Notes: generated from the sequence alone by a model not told the origin. A DNA stretch of 64,000 nucleotides from Litoreibacter meonggei (GCF_003663885.1 NZ_RCCE01000006.1:62001-126000), one strand, 5' to 3'. Counted from the first letter of the stretch, positions 11,388 to 19,447 are shown. Translations and numbers: made by a program.

Positions 11388-12395
11388 TCAGGCTTGCAGC
11401 AATGGCTGTGCATTTTTCCGATGCCGTGAGACCAACTCTCGCATCTGCTTTCCTCTCGGAATAACCCGCGCGGGGTCGCCCGCCGAATACAGCAGCTCAG
11501 GAAACAGGGACTGGATCTCCGCCAGTGCGTTTGCGCCCATAGCCTGCCGTGCCATAGGGCCAGTTAACAGTGACTCCGTAGGCGCACCCTCGGCAAAGAT
11601 AATTTCATGATGATCCAACAATAGATGATAATAAGTGACTGTGATCATATCATCAGCGTGGTCGATACCCGGCAACCCCAGAAGCTTCTTAGCGGGGATC
11701 AACACTTCCTGAGCACCTGCAACCCGCCGTGCGATAGCTGAACTGACAAGCATCCGGTGTTGCTGCGAAACGATAAGGTCGCGTGTCGGCAACCCCATAC
11801 CCAACGCCCCCAAACAAATGCGGATTGGAGTGTTTTCCCCAAGAGCAGCTCGTTTAGCCTTACCTATCCAGCGAATCCGTTGAGGTCCGTGGTCGCGAGT
11901 TAGCAGTAGATCATTCGGTTTGAGGTCTTCGACTGCCGTGCTACCCGCCGGCGTTGAAAGTTGAGCACCCGTGGTGAAGCAGGGAACCAAACTGGAATAC
12001 GGGGCCGCGCCGTCCGTATTGAACGTGCCGAACGTATAGGTGACTCCCGGATCAAGCTGGAAATCCGATACGAACAACGGCCCGTAATTCGCCGCGCCGT
12101 TGGTCGCAATGAAGTAAATCGTACCACTGGACCCATCAGAGCCGGTGATCGTGTATTTGTAACGAAGATCGACCGTATCCCCGAGGTTGATCCCCGCCAC
12201 CGTCGACGATGTGACATCTTGATCGGGCGTGTCCGCACCACCGGTGTGGGTGACGTCACCAAAGATTGCATCGTCGGTTCCATTAGAATCGTCGATCGTT
12301 ATTTTTCCGGCGACGCCAACGGTAAAATTTCCCGAATGCGGATATGTATTGTCACCAGAGGTAAAGTTGTAGACGAGCGCATTCTCTAGAGCCAT
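11388..12395 (-). CDS. Hint-domain (Hedgehog/intein) protein
   Basis: This 335-residue protein has an N-terminal beta-rich part of about 138 residues without a classical signal peptide, then a Hint domain. The Hint block starts at Cys139 in VPCFTTGAQLSTPAGSTAVE, continues with EDLKPNDLLLTRDHG, has the block SQQHRMLVS (His213), and ends around LLLDHHEIIFAEGAPTES (residues 258-275). Hint domains in inteins, hedgehog and bacterial relatives cut the peptide bond before the Cys; whether this stand-alone bacterial type does so is unknown. GGAAGGA eight bases before the ATG gives a strong start. It sits between rplA and rplJ, flanked by terminators on both sides, so it is an insertion with its own transcription. 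The absence of a signal peptide suggests type I export or a cytoplasmic role. Confidence 0.85.
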   Translation of the reverse strand: MALENALVYNFTSGDNTYPHSGNFTVGVAGKITIDDSNGTDDAIFGDVTHTGGADTPDQDVTSSTVAGINLGDTVDLRYKYTITGSDGSSGTIYFIATNGAANYGPLFVSDFQLDPGVTYTFGTFNTDGAAPYSSLVPCFTTGAQLSTPAGSTAVEDLKPNDLLLTRDHGPQRIRWIGKAKRAALGENTPIRICLGALGMGLPTRDLIVSQQHRMLVSSAIARRVAGAQEVLIPAKKLLGLPGIDHADDMITVTYYHLLLDHHEIIFAEGAPTESLLTGPMARQAMGANALAEIQSLFPELLYSAGDPARVIPRGKQMRELVSRHRKNAQPLLQA

Positions 12396-12723
12396 GACTG
12401 GCGTCCTTCCGCATTTGAGGTTCGCGAACGTACAGCCTCATGGATTAGCGTATTTCGACCCTTGTAGCTTTCGGCAAGGAAGTCCTTGCAGAGTTCAGCA
12501 GGATTACGAAGTGATGTTACATCAAATGTCGTTGCCATAGCTACTTTTTGCGCATCCGCCTATTCACGGCAGAGCTACTATCCTTACTGCGTGCGTGCAC
12601 GAATTTTATGCACCTCAATCAAGTTCTGGGCGCTTAGAGATAAAAATGGCAGGGGAAAAAGGCGCACGTTCGCCTCAGATTAGGAGATTTCGAGGCGTTA
12701 CACAGTTCATCTGTCTCAAAATT
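12396..12723. other. Intergenic region upstream of the Hint-domain gene
   Basis: About 330 bases lie between the Hint-domain gene and the rplA terminator. They are visibly richer in A/T than the ribosomal genes around them. I see no further gene and no clear -35/-10 pair. The region should hold the promoter of the Hint-domain gene, since the terminator at 12724-12757 blocks read-through from rplKA. Confidence 0.5.
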
Positions 12724-12757
12724 GAAAAAGGGCGGGCCATTCAGGTCCGCCCTTTTC
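12724..12757 (-). terminator. Intrinsic terminator of rplKA
   Basis: AAAAGGGCGG and CCGCCCTTTT form a 10-bp stem with an 11-base loop; on the minus strand the stem is followed by a T tract (TTTTTC). It begins 33 bases after the rplA stop and ends the rplK-rplA transcript before the inserted Hint-domain gene. Confidence 0.85.
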
Positions 12758-12790
12758 TTAATCATACCAGGTGCTTATCGCACTGACTGG

Positions 12791-13489
12791 TCAATTTCCG
12801 GTCGCATTATCGACAGAGATCGTAACGCTTGGGCCCATAGTGGAAGACACAACGATCTTCTGCATGTAGCTACCTTTGGCACCGGATGGGCGCGCCTTGG
12901 CTACCGCATCGATAAAGGCGCGAACGTTCTCAGCCAGCTTGGCTTCGCTGAACGAAGCTTTGCCGATGCCTGCGTGAACCACGCCAGCTTTTTCAACTTT
13001 GAACTGCACTTCGCCGCCTTTGGCAGCTTCAACAGCCGCTTTGACGTCCATGGTCACCGTGCCAACTTTAGGGTTTGGCATCAGGTTACGTGGGCCAAGC
13101 ACCTTACCCAGACGGCCAACGATTGGCATCATGTCAGGGGTTGCAATGCAGCGATCAAACTCGATCTTGCCGGATTGCACGACTTCCATCAGGTCCTCGG
13201 CACCCACGATATCTGCGCCAGCCGCTTTGGCTTCTTCAGCTTTCGCGTCGCGTGCGAACACAGCAACACGCATGGTTTTGCCGGTGCCGTTTGGCAGGGC
13301 CACAACACCACGAACCATTTGGTCCGCGTGACGCGGGTCAACCCCGAGGTTCATTGCGATTTCGACAGTTTCATCGAACTTGGCTTTAGCGTTGTTCTTT
13401 ACCAGAGCAACAGCCTCATCGACAGTGACGTTGCGCTTGCCAGCGAATTGCTCACGAGCAGCAGTAGTGCGTTTTCCGTACTTAGCCAT
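12791..13489 (-). CDS. rplA: Ribosomal protein uL1
   Basis: 50S protein L1, 232 residues, the L1-stalk protein that helps release deacylated tRNA and represses its own operon. Recognisable are [15 protein letters not shown] at the start, the segment [15 protein letters not shown] and the motif [15 protein letters not shown]. The start codon shares one base with the rplK stop (TAATG), so the two genes are translationally coupled. Confidence 0.98.
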   Translation of the reverse strand: MAKYGKRTTAAREQFAGKRNVTVDEAVALVKNNAKAKFDETVEIAMNLGVDPRHADQMVRGVVALPNGTGKTMRVAVFARDAKAEEAKAAGADIVGAEDLMEVVQSGKIEFDRCIATPDMMPIVGRLGKVLGPRNLMPNPKVGTVTMDVKAAVEAAKGGEVQFKVEKAGVVHAGIGKASFSEAKLAENVRAFIDAVAKARPSGAKGSYMQKIVVSSTMGPSVTISVDNATGN

Positions 13490-13914
13490 TACTTCACCTC
13501 GATGCCCATAGAACGGGCAGAACCCAGGATGATCAGCATCGCGGACTCGATGTCGTTCGCGTTCAGATCTTTCATTTTCGCTTCGGCAATCTCGCGCACT
13601 TGCTTCGTGGTCACGTGACCAACAACTTCACGCGAAGGTGTTTTGGCGCCAGACTTCAGCTTGGCCGCTTTCTTCAGGAAGTAGGACGCTGGTGGCGTCT
13701 TGATGTCCATCGAGAACGACTTGTCCTGATAGTAGGTGATCACGGTCGGGCAAGGCGCACCTGGCTCCAGATCCTGTGTCTTGGCGTTGAACGCCTTACA
13801 GAATTCCATGATGTTAATCCCGCGCTGACCCAATGCTGGGCCTACGGGTGGGGATGGGTTGGCTTGACCTGCAGGAACCTGCAGCTTCATCGTGCCAGCG
13901 ATCTTCTTGGCCAT
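13489..13914 (-). CDS. rplK: Ribosomal protein uL11
   Basis: 50S protein L11, 141 residues. It binds the GTPase-associated region of 23S rRNA and is needed for ribosome-dependent activation of RelA-type stringent response. The proline-rich loop [20 protein letters not shown] and the C-terminal [11 protein letters not shown] are typical. It is preceded by an AGGAGAAGG ribosome site and lies 104 bases after nusG. Confidence 0.98.
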   Translation of the reverse strand: MAKKIAGTMKLQVPAGQANPSPPVGPALGQRGINIMEFCKAFNAKTQDLEPGAPCPTVITYYQDKSFSMDIKTPPASYFLKKAAKLKSGAKTPSREVVGHVTTKQVREIAEAKMKDLNANDIESAMLIILGSARSMGIEVK

Positions 13915-14018
13915 TGGCCTTCTCCTTTATCAACACCCTCGGGTCGCGACCGTCGGGCTGGTGGTTGCCGTGGTCCGGGTCGCAGCACGCGTGCCGCTCG
14001 CCTCCCACGTGATGCACA

Positions 14019-14552
14019 TCAGGACGTCTTGGTGACCTGTGTGAATTCCAATTCGACCGGCGTCGCGCGGCCAAAGATCGAGACCGTCACCTTCAGGCGC
14101 TGGTTCTCGTCGTCTACTTCTTCAACCATACCCGAGAAGCCCTCGAACGGGCCGTCGGTCACGCTCACGTTCTCGCCAATGTCGAACACGATGGTCGAGC
14201 GTGGTGCTTCTGCACCCTCTTCAACGCGGCCCAGGATGGCCTGAACTTCAGCGTCGCGCATCGGCATCGGTTTGCCTTGCGGACCCAGAAAGCCCGTGAC
14301 GCGGTTGATCGAGTTAATCAGGTGATAGCCGCGATCCGACATCTCCATGCGCACCAGCACATAGCCAGGCATGAAGCGGCGCTCTGCGGTCACTTTCTTG
14401 TTGCGGCGAATCTCGATCACTTCTTCGGTCGGAACCAGGACTTCGTCGATTTCGTCCTGCAGGCCATTTTCTTCAACAGCCGCGCGAATTTGCTCCGCGA
14501 TCCGCTTCTCGAAGTTGGACAGCACTGATACCGAATACCATCGTTTTGCCAT
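14019..14552 (-). CDS. nusG: Transcription antitermination factor NusG
   Basis: Elongation factor of 177 residues that binds the beta' clamp and suppresses pausing. I place the start at 14552 (MAKRWYSVSVLSNFEKRI), which is the family start; the frame is open for 15 more codons upstream but without family similarity. The NGN domain runs to about residue 115 and contains FMPGYVLVRM and the loop VTGFLG; the C-terminal KOW motif reads VTDGPFEGFSGMVEEVD. The usual upstream neighbour secE is separated from it here by an unrelated PLP enzyme. Confidence 0.97.
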   Translation of the reverse strand: MAKRWYSVSVLSNFEKRIAEQIRAAVEENGLQDEIDEVLVPTEEVIEIRRNKKVTAERRFMPGYVLVRMEMSDRGYHLINSINRVTGFLGPQGKPMPMRDAEVQAILGRVEEGAEAPRSTIVFDIGENVSVTDGPFEGFSGMVEEVDDENQRLKVTVSIFGRATPVELEFTQVTKTS

Positions 14553-14771
14553 CTTGCCTGCGCCTCTATCTGTTCCGGCATCGCCGGTAATTTCCAATAC
14601 TTTCAGCTAGTTACACCTAAACTATCGGTGAGGTTTGCCGAAACGAAAACAGCGCGCATCTCGAATCGATACGCGCCAAGTGTTCGTGTTGAGCGCTGAA
14701 CTACGCCGCAAGCGCCCAAGATTCAAGGGGTTGTGCAGCGATTTAACCGCCCCGAACCATTCGCGCACGTC

Positions 14772-15932
14772 TTAGCTATTGGCCCGCGTCAGGGCCTGCT
14801 CAAGGTCATAAATCAGATCATCCGCATCTTCGATACCGATCGACAGGCGCAACAGACGCGGGTGCACCGGGAAGCCATCCCCGGAGACCGTTTTCCTGTG
14901 CTCGATCAAACTCTCGACTCCACCTAGCGACGTCGCGGGATAAAACACCTCGCAAAAGCGAGTGACATCAATCGCCGTCTGCTCTGAACCCTTGATGATA
15001 AACGACATCATACCGCCGAACTGGCCGTTGGTCTGCCGCTTAGCAACTTCATGGCCCGGATCGGATGGCAGGCCGGGATACAATACTTTCTCGATATGTG
15101 GATGGCTTTCGAAATGCTTGGCCACTGCCATGGCATTTTTACAAGACCGCTCCACCCGCAAAAACAGCGTGCGCATGCCGCGGATCAATAGCCACGCATC
15201 AAAGGAATGCAGCACCGTGCCTTGCAGTTTGCGCACCATGCAGATGTCTTCCCAATACTGCGTCGTCTCGCGCACCGACAACACTCCGGCGGTCACATCG
15301 GAATGGCCATTTAAATACTTGGTGGCCGAGTGGAACGATATATCGGCCCCCAGGTCCAACGCCCGTGTCAGGTTTGGTGGCGTGCCAGTACAATCTGTCA
15401 GCAGCTTGGCCCCTGCCCCATGCGCAATCTCGGCGGCAGCGGCAATATCTGTGACCTCCCAATCCGGATTGTTGGGCGTTTCCACCCAAACCAAATGGGT
15501 TTTTCCCGGGCGCACGGCGGCGGCCAGCTCTCCTAGATTGCCAGCAGAGTACGAAGACAGCTCAATACGCCCATTAGCCTCGTAGGTCTGAAGCTGTGCC
15601 AGAACACCGTGATACATCACCTTCGGTGCAACCACATGTGCGCCTGTTGGAAGGTGTTCGATCACAGCCGTGCAAGCCGACATGCCCGACGCAAACAGTA
15701 ATGAGTCCGTGGCGCCTTCCAGTTCTGCAATCACCGCCTCTGCCTGTGCGGTGGTTTGACTGCCATCACGGCGGTACCAATATGGTTTACGGACTTCGTA
15801 GTTTTCATCCCGCGCATAGGTCGCGGCGGGCTGAATCGAAGGGATAACAGCACCAGTCTCGGACTCGACGAAATGCAGGGCCTGCGTCACGCGGGTCACA
15901 AGAGAGGGCGTGCGGTTGCTTTTGTTGGTCAT
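14772..15932 (-). CDS. Cys/Met-metabolism PLP enzyme (cystathionine beta-lyase type)
   Basis: This 386-residue protein belongs to the trans-sulfuration family of fold-type I PLP enzymes. The PLP lysine is K205 in SFHSATKYLNGHSDVTAG; D180 (LLTDCTGTPP) should bind the pyridine nitrogen, and SGMSACTAVIEHL near residue 82 binds the cofactor phosphate. Family members act as cystathionine beta-lyase, cystathionine gamma-synthase or methionine gamma-lyase; the sequence alone does not separate these, but the context-free alphaproteobacterial copies are mostly annotated as cystathionine beta-lyases. It lies alone between nusG and secE, in the same direction, with 219 and 101 bases of gap on either side. 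Confidence 0.85.
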   Translation of the reverse strand: MTNKSNRTPSLVTRVTQALHFVESETGAVIPSIQPAATYARDENYEVRKPYWYRRDGSQTTAQAEAVIAELEGATDSLLFASGMSACTAVIEHLPTGAHVVAPKVMYHGVLAQLQTYEANGRIELSSYSAGNLGELAAAVRPGKTHLVWVETPNNPDWEVTDIAAAAEIAHGAGAKLLTDCTGTPPNLTRALDLGADISFHSATKYLNGHSDVTAGVLSVRETTQYWEDICMVRKLQGTVLHSFDAWLLIRGMRTLFLRVERSCKNAMAVAKHFESHPHIEKVLYPGLPSDPGHEVAKRQTNGQFGGMMSFIIKGSEQTAIDVTRFCEVFYPATSLGGVESLIEHRKTVSGDGFPVHPRLLRLSIGIEDADDLIYDLEQALTRANS

Positions 15933-16033
15933 GACATTGTCGCCTCTGGTAAAAACGTTGGGGCGATCTGACGCGAAAAAGCAAAGCGCTGCCAGCGCTT
16001 TTTCACAAATGGCTTAGGGGCAGTGAGGCTGGT

Positions 16034-16228
16034 TTAGAACAATCCGAAGATGCTGTTCAGACCAGTGCGGATACCGATATCAACAAACGAAAAGAAGATC
16101 GCAGTGATTGTGGCCATAATAAACACCATGACAGTAGTCAGCATGACTTCGCGTCGGGTCGGCCAAACAATCTTCGAGACCTCGCCGCGGACCTGCTGGA
16201 TAAACTGTGCTGGATTCGTGCGTGCCAT
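16034..16228 (-). CDS. secE: Preprotein translocase subunit SecE
   Basis: Essential small subunit of the SecYEG channel, 64 residues in the single-helix form. I start it at the ATG at 16228 (MARTNPAQFIQQVRGEVSKI) because AAGGGT lies six bases upstream and the frame upstream has no family similarity. The conserved amphipathic helix VSKIVWPTRREV is followed by one transmembrane segment (about residues 29-55). It is normally directly upstream of nusG; here a PLP-enzyme gene intervenes. Confidence 0.95.
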   Translation of the reverse strand: MARTNPAQFIQQVRGEVSKIVWPTRREVMLTTVMVFIMATITAIFFSFVDIGIRTGLNSIFGLF

Positions 16229-16384
16229 AGTCAGACCCTTGGTTGTGTTCAGTGGGTCAGTTACGTCCCCTTGGCCTACTTTGCAAGAGGCAGTGGTTAG
16301 GAAACCTGCTTTCACAAAAGGGTGCATTGGCGAAAGGCAAGGCCCTGCCCTAACATGAGATGACGTCTAGGAAGGCCGCAACCC

Positions 16385-16918
16385 ATGAAAACACTCGCCC
16401 GCGTGATCCCACTGATAATAGCACTCTGTGCGCCTTTGGCCGCCCAAGAGGTGCCCGTAGCGGAGCCGCCTATGACGCTACCACGTCTCGCCCAGATCAT
16501 CACGGCGCTAGACTCGGAGGTCGAAAGAGCCGGCACCGCATTCCGTCTCAGCATCTCGGACATACCGGTGGTGATCATCACTGATCCGCGCGCCGACCGG
16601 ATGCGCGCTATGATCCCGATCCGCAGCACCGAAGGGATGGAGCCCGAAGAAGTTCTACGTGTGATGCAAGCCAACTTCGACACTGCGCTGGACGCGCGTT
16701 ATGCCATCGCCCAAGGCCAGCTTTGGGCCGTTTTCATTCACCCGCTGTCGCCACTTGAGAAGGATCAACTCATCTCCGGGTTGGGGCAGGCAGTAAATCT
16801 AGCGCTGACATATGGAACGTTATTTACTGGCGGGGCAATGCAGTTCGGGGGTGGCGACAGCACTCGATTGCACCGCGATTTAATCGACAAGCTTCTGAAG
16901 AAAGGCGAGGAAATCTAA
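16385..16918 (+). CDS. Exported protein, YbjN-like fold suspected
   Basis: A 177-residue protein with a signal peptide (MKTLARVIPLIIALCAPLAA followed by QE). The remainder is about 155 residues with the segment LRVMQANFDTALDARYAIAQ and then LWAVFIHPLSPL, a pattern seen in YbjN / type-III-chaperone-like folds. This is my guess from the pattern, not a firm family assignment. It is the only plus-strand gene in the secE - tRNA interval and overlaps the end of the convergent hydrolase gene by four bases. Confidence 0.65.
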   Translation: MKTLARVIPLIIALCAPLAAQEVPVAEPPMTLPRLAQIITALDSEVERAGTAFRLSISDIPVVIITDPRADRMRAMIPIRSTEGMEPEEVLRVMQANFDTALDARYAIAQGQLWAVFIHPLSPLEKDQLISGLGQAVNLALTYGTLFTGGAMQFGGGDSTRLHRDLIDKLLKKGEEI

Positions 16919-17700
16919 GCGTCTTCGCGAAGCCTTGCAAAATGGTCGACTATCATCTGCATGTAAGTAGTTCCATCGGGGTGCGTGCCGTCCAACACTT
17001 CGTCGATCTGCGACTCGTGCCCCTCAATTTTGGTGTCAATCAGAGTCACAGGCGCCCCTACCTGTTGCGCCCGCGCGGCACCCAACTGGGCGTTACCAAT
17101 ATCTATAGACCGGTCATTCGGGGCATTGAGCATCAAACAGGGCGGTCCATCCGTTTCCAATCGCCACGGATGCACCAACGCAGAACTGATTGCCACCACC
17201 GCATCAGGGCTGGACACCCGCTGCATCCAGGGCATCGGTGGGTAGGCCAAAGCCAAGCCCGCTATTCCACCAGCGGAAAGGCCCAATATCCCTAGCTTGC
17301 GGGACGTGATCCCGAGACGATCACCCTCGACCCAGAGGTAGTCAATTGCGTTGGACATATCCTCCATCGCAGCGATGAAGGATGCTCCGTAGAGATCGGA
17401 GGGCAGGTTCAAACCTACCTTTTCTGATCTTGCCATGTGGGTTCGAATTTGCTCGGCGTCCTCATCCGAAAACGCATCTAGTGTGGCGCCAAGTCGATAG
17501 CTGATAGACGCCATGGCAAAGCCTGCATCCGTCAGGTTTTGCGCGAAGTGCCCCGTTTCGACATCGGCGCGAGTCCCACGACGAAATTCGCCACCATGTG
17601 CATAGATTATACAGGCCCCGGCGGTCAGGTTGTCTGGAAGGTAGAGGTCAAGCTCAAGCCCGTGGCGCGGATCGTACTCTATGTCGGATACACATTTCAT
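16915..17700 (-). CDS. Alpha/beta hydrolase
   Basis: A 261-residue hydrolase, starting at the ATG at 17700 (MKCVSDIEYDPRHGLELDLY). The open frame runs further upstream only because it passes through the tRNA-Trp gene. Features are the oxyanion-hole motif YAHGGEFRRG (HGG type, as in hormone-sensitive-lipase and kynurenine formamidase relatives), the nucleophile elbow LGLSAGGIAG (G-x-S-x-G), an acid region LMLNAPNDRSID and the catalytic His in KIEGHESQID. No signal peptide is seen, so it should be cytoplasmic. Substrate unknown. No good ribosome site is visible before the ATG. Confidence 0.8.
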   Translation of the reverse strand: MKCVSDIEYDPRHGLELDLYLPDNLTAGACIIYAHGGEFRRGTRADVETGHFAQNLTDAGFAMASISYRLGATLDAFSDEDAEQIRTHMARSEKVGLNLPSDLYGASFIAAMEDMSNAIDYLWVEGDRLGITSRKLGILGLSAGGIAGLALAYPPMPWMQRVSSPDAVVAISSALVHPWRLETDGPPCLMLNAPNDRSIDIGNAQLGAARAQQVGAPVTLIDTKIEGHESQIDEVLDGTHPDGTTYMQMIVDHFARLREDA

Positions 17701-17735
17701 GGTGGCCGACGTGACCCTATGCTTCAAAGTTTTAG

Positions 17736-17811
17736 TGGCAGGGGATGAGAGACTCGAACTCACGACCCTCGGTTTTGGAGACCGATGCTCTACCAACTGA
17801 GCTAATCCCCT
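17736..17811 (-). tRNA. tRNA-Trp (anticodon CCA)
   Basis: A complete 76-base cloverleaf is visible on the minus strand: acceptor stem AGGGGAT / ATCCCCT, D-arm TAGCTCAGTTGGTAGAGCA, anticodon arm TCGGT-CTCCAAA-ACCGA with anticodon CCA, T-arm GTTCGAGTC, discriminator G and an encoded CCA end. Its place between tuf and secE matches the classical tufB - trpT - secE order. Confidence 0.97.
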
Positions 17812-17827
17812 GCACTTAATGAAGAGG

Positions 17828-17855
17828 TGTTAATAAAGCGAGGGTGGCTTTGCAA
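17828..17855 (-). promoter_or_regulatory. Candidate promoter of tRNA-Trp
   Basis: On the minus strand TTGCAA (17850-17855) and TTAACA (17828-17833) are 16 bases apart and lie 16 bases upstream of the tRNA 5' end. The position suits a sigma-70 type promoter of a short-leader tRNA; the -10 element is only a partial match. Confidence 0.4.
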
Positions 17856-17890
17856 GGGATCATCTGCACCGCAAGGCCAGAATTGCACAT

Positions 17891-17921
17891 CTGCCTGCCT
17901 GCGACGGGTGCAGGCAGGCAG
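17891..17921. repeat. Perfect 12-bp hairpin downstream of the small peptide gene
   Basis: CTGCCTGCCTGC and GCAGGCAGGCAG form a perfect 12-bp stem around a seven-base loop. It lies 12 bases after the stop of the small exported-peptide gene at 17934-18095. No T run follows on either strand, so it is not a classical intrinsic terminator; it may stabilise the 3' end of the mRNA or act with Rho. The stem is itself built of the tetramer CTGC/CCTG repeated. Confidence 0.7.
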
Positions 17922-17933
17922 AAAAGCCACGGC

Positions 17934-18095
17934 CTATTGGCGTGGCAAGCCAGACAGGATTGATACAAGAGCATCTAGTTGTGCGTCGGACAGCGTTTCA
18001 AGATCAGTCGGATTTGAACCCCCCGAGGAATCAGCAAGAACTGGACCTGCTAGTAAGCCCAACGCCACGCCCAATGTCAGAATAAGATTTTTCAT
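17934..18095 (-). CDS. Small exported peptide, 53 residues
   Basis: This short gene encodes a peptide beginning MKNLILTLGVALGLLAGPVL and ending SILSGLPRQ. Residues 1-21 form a clear signal peptide with A-x-A-like cleavage before DSSGG; the mature peptide of about 32 residues is acidic and ends in an amphipathic helix (DLETLSDAQLDALVSILSGL). The start is backed by AAAGGAA eight bases before the ATG, one of the best ribosome sites in the window. It lies between the tRNA-Trp gene and its neighbours, followed by the hairpin at 17891-17921. I know no family for it. Amphipathic helix, small size and export would fit a peptide that interacts with a membrane or an envelope protein, but this is inference. 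Confidence 0.65.
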   Translation of the reverse strand: MKNLILTLGVALGLLAGPVLADSSGGSNPTDLETLSDAQLDALVSILSGLPRQ

Positions 18096-18361
18096 CGTAT
18101 GTGTTCCTTTCAATGAACACTCGCTAACCTTCGAGTTCAGGACGAACCACGCTGGCTCGGCTTCGCCTTATGTGGCCTTCTGAAACGGCATTAAAAGACG
18201 CGAAGCAGGCCACGCGCTGTCACACCGACGTGAGCGACTCAAAAAATACCTTATCGTTCTGTTTTTAAATACTATTATTAGCTTCTCCCGGAGCGCACAG
18301 TCTCTGTGCAAAATGGCCCACCCCGTCACGCCGGCATGAGGGCTGTCAGCTTGTCCTTCAC
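18096..18361. other. Intergenic region between two small-peptide genes
   Basis: The stretch separates two divergent small-gene candidates and has a low-G+C patch around 18240-18285 (runs of A and T) that could hold promoters for either side. No other reading frame there has a ribosome site or a recognisable product. Confidence 0.4.
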
Positions 18362-18380
18362 ACAACCTTGGTTAGGTTGT
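18362..18380. promoter_or_regulatory. Palindrome ACAACCT-N5-AGGTTGT
   Basis: A perfect 7-bp inverted repeat with a five-base spacer lies 42 bases upstream of the Tat-type small-peptide gene at 18423. Its size fits a binding site for a dimeric repressor, or a small hairpin in the leader RNA. No regulator gene is nearby, so the protein that would bind is unknown. Confidence 0.4.
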
Positions 18381-18422
18381 ATGCGGCAATTGTGCGTAAA
18401 CTTCTTCGGAAAAGAACGCGCC

Positions 18423-18602
18423 ATGCCCGACGCTTCGACAGATAGCGAACTCGTCCTCTCTCGGCGCAGCCTTATGGTCGCCAGTGCGATTTCCGCTCTT
18501 GCTGCGACATCTACAGCGGTCAACGCCAGCCCACAGTGTAATGAAACGAGTGACCATTATAAGGGCGGGGGCTGGCACCCTATGATGGACGCTGGAAAGT
18601 AG
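18423..18602 (+). CDS. Small protein with twin-arginine signal (candidate)
   Basis: The frame from 18423 encodes 59 residues beginning MPDASTDSELVLSRRSLMVA. The segment LSRRSLMVASAISALAA resembles a Tat signal (two arginines, then a moderately hydrophobic stretch and Ala-rich cleavage region), leaving a mature part of about 25 residues with one Cys, two His and a GGGWHP motif. Only a weak GGAAAAG ribosome site is seen. It could be a real small Tat substrate that travels with a partner, or the 5' remnant of a longer Tat protein that has been lost; nothing downstream continues it. Confidence 0.4.
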   Translation: MPDASTDSELVLSRRSLMVASAISALAATSTAVNASPQCNETSDHYKGGGWHPMMDAGK

Positions 18603-18790
18603 TCCTCAATAGAGGCTGGGCGTTTTTCCAAAGTCAGATACACTGCCGCCGATGAAACAGGTCACAATTTATCGTTTCCGTTGGCATCTGGGTCTCTGGC
18701 ATTCAACAGCCACGCTGACGCCAAGTAGCACAAATCACAGCTAACTTGATGTCGATATGTCAGACGACAGAAATGGGCCTTGAATCAATG

Positions 18791-19447
18791 TTATGACTGC
18801 GGCGCGGCGCGCTTCATAGCCCTGAGATCCGCGCCACAAATAGCGGCTTCGCTTTGAGCAATCACATCAATAGGCCAGTCCCACCATGCAAGCCCAAGCA
18901 AGGCTGCGACCGTCGCCGCGTCAAACCGCATCCGAACTAAACGAGCAGGATTGCCAGCATAGATCGCATATTCTGGAACCTCACCCGCGACGACGCTGCC
19001 TGCCCCAATGATCGCACCGGACCCTATTCTAGCCCCAGGCAATATGCGAGCGCCCTGCCCGATCCAAACATCGTGACCTACAATAGTGTCGGGACCGGTT
19101 TCGGGCATTGACGGCCTGCCGTCGCGCGCACCTCCGAACACCATAAACGGAAAGCTGGAAAAGCCATCGTAGCGGTGGTTGGCAGATGCGGTGATAAACT
19201 GCACTCCATCGGCGAACTGACAGAATTTTCCGATCTCCAGCCGCTCAGGTGAAAAGTCATAAAGATAGGGTGCCAAGCGGGCAGCCCAGTCGTCAGGAGG
19301 CTCATGTGCACTTGCGTAACTGTACTCCCCAACACTTATGCGAGGATGATCAAGCATGGGCTTCAAGAACACGGTGCCAGTATGCACAGTGCCATCGGGC
19401 AAAGTAATCGGGAAGCGCGTGGACGAAGAGGGGAAGTCGATAAACAT
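18791..19447 (-). CDS. CatB-related hexapeptide-repeat acetyltransferase
   Basis: A 218-residue protein of the left-handed beta-helix acetyltransferase group. Hexapeptide repeats are visible in IGKFCQFADGVQFITASANH (about residues 72-91), with the catalytic-type histidine at NH, and again in IVGHDVWIGQGARILPGARI followed by IGAGSVVAGEVPEYAIYAGN. This matches the Vat/CatB xenobiotic acetyltransferase family, whose members acetylate streptogramin or chloramphenicol, but chromosomal relatives mostly have unknown sugar or small-molecule acceptors. A drug-resistance role cannot be claimed. The gene stands alone, downstream of the tuf terminator. Confidence 0.85.
   Translation of the reverse strand: MFIDFPSSSTRFPITLPDGTVHTGTVFLKPMLDHPRISVGEYSYASAHEPPDDWAARLAPYLYDFSPERLEIGKFCQFADGVQFITASANHRYDGFSSFPFMVFGGARDGRPSMPETGPDTIVGHDVWIGQGARILPGARIGSGAIIGAGSVVAGEVPEYAIYAGNPARLVRMRFDAATVAALLGLAWWDWPIDVIAQSEAAICGADLRAMKRAAPQS

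Noticed and set aside
17827-18183. Plus-strand frame of 118 codons between tRNA-Trp and the Tat-type peptide gene
   Set aside because: No ribosome site or signal peptide; the minus-strand 53-residue peptide gene in the same place has both.
18791-19447. Antibiotic resistance by the CatB-type acetyltransferase
   Set aside because: The fold fits, but most chromosomal members of the group have other acceptors and there is no mobile-element context.
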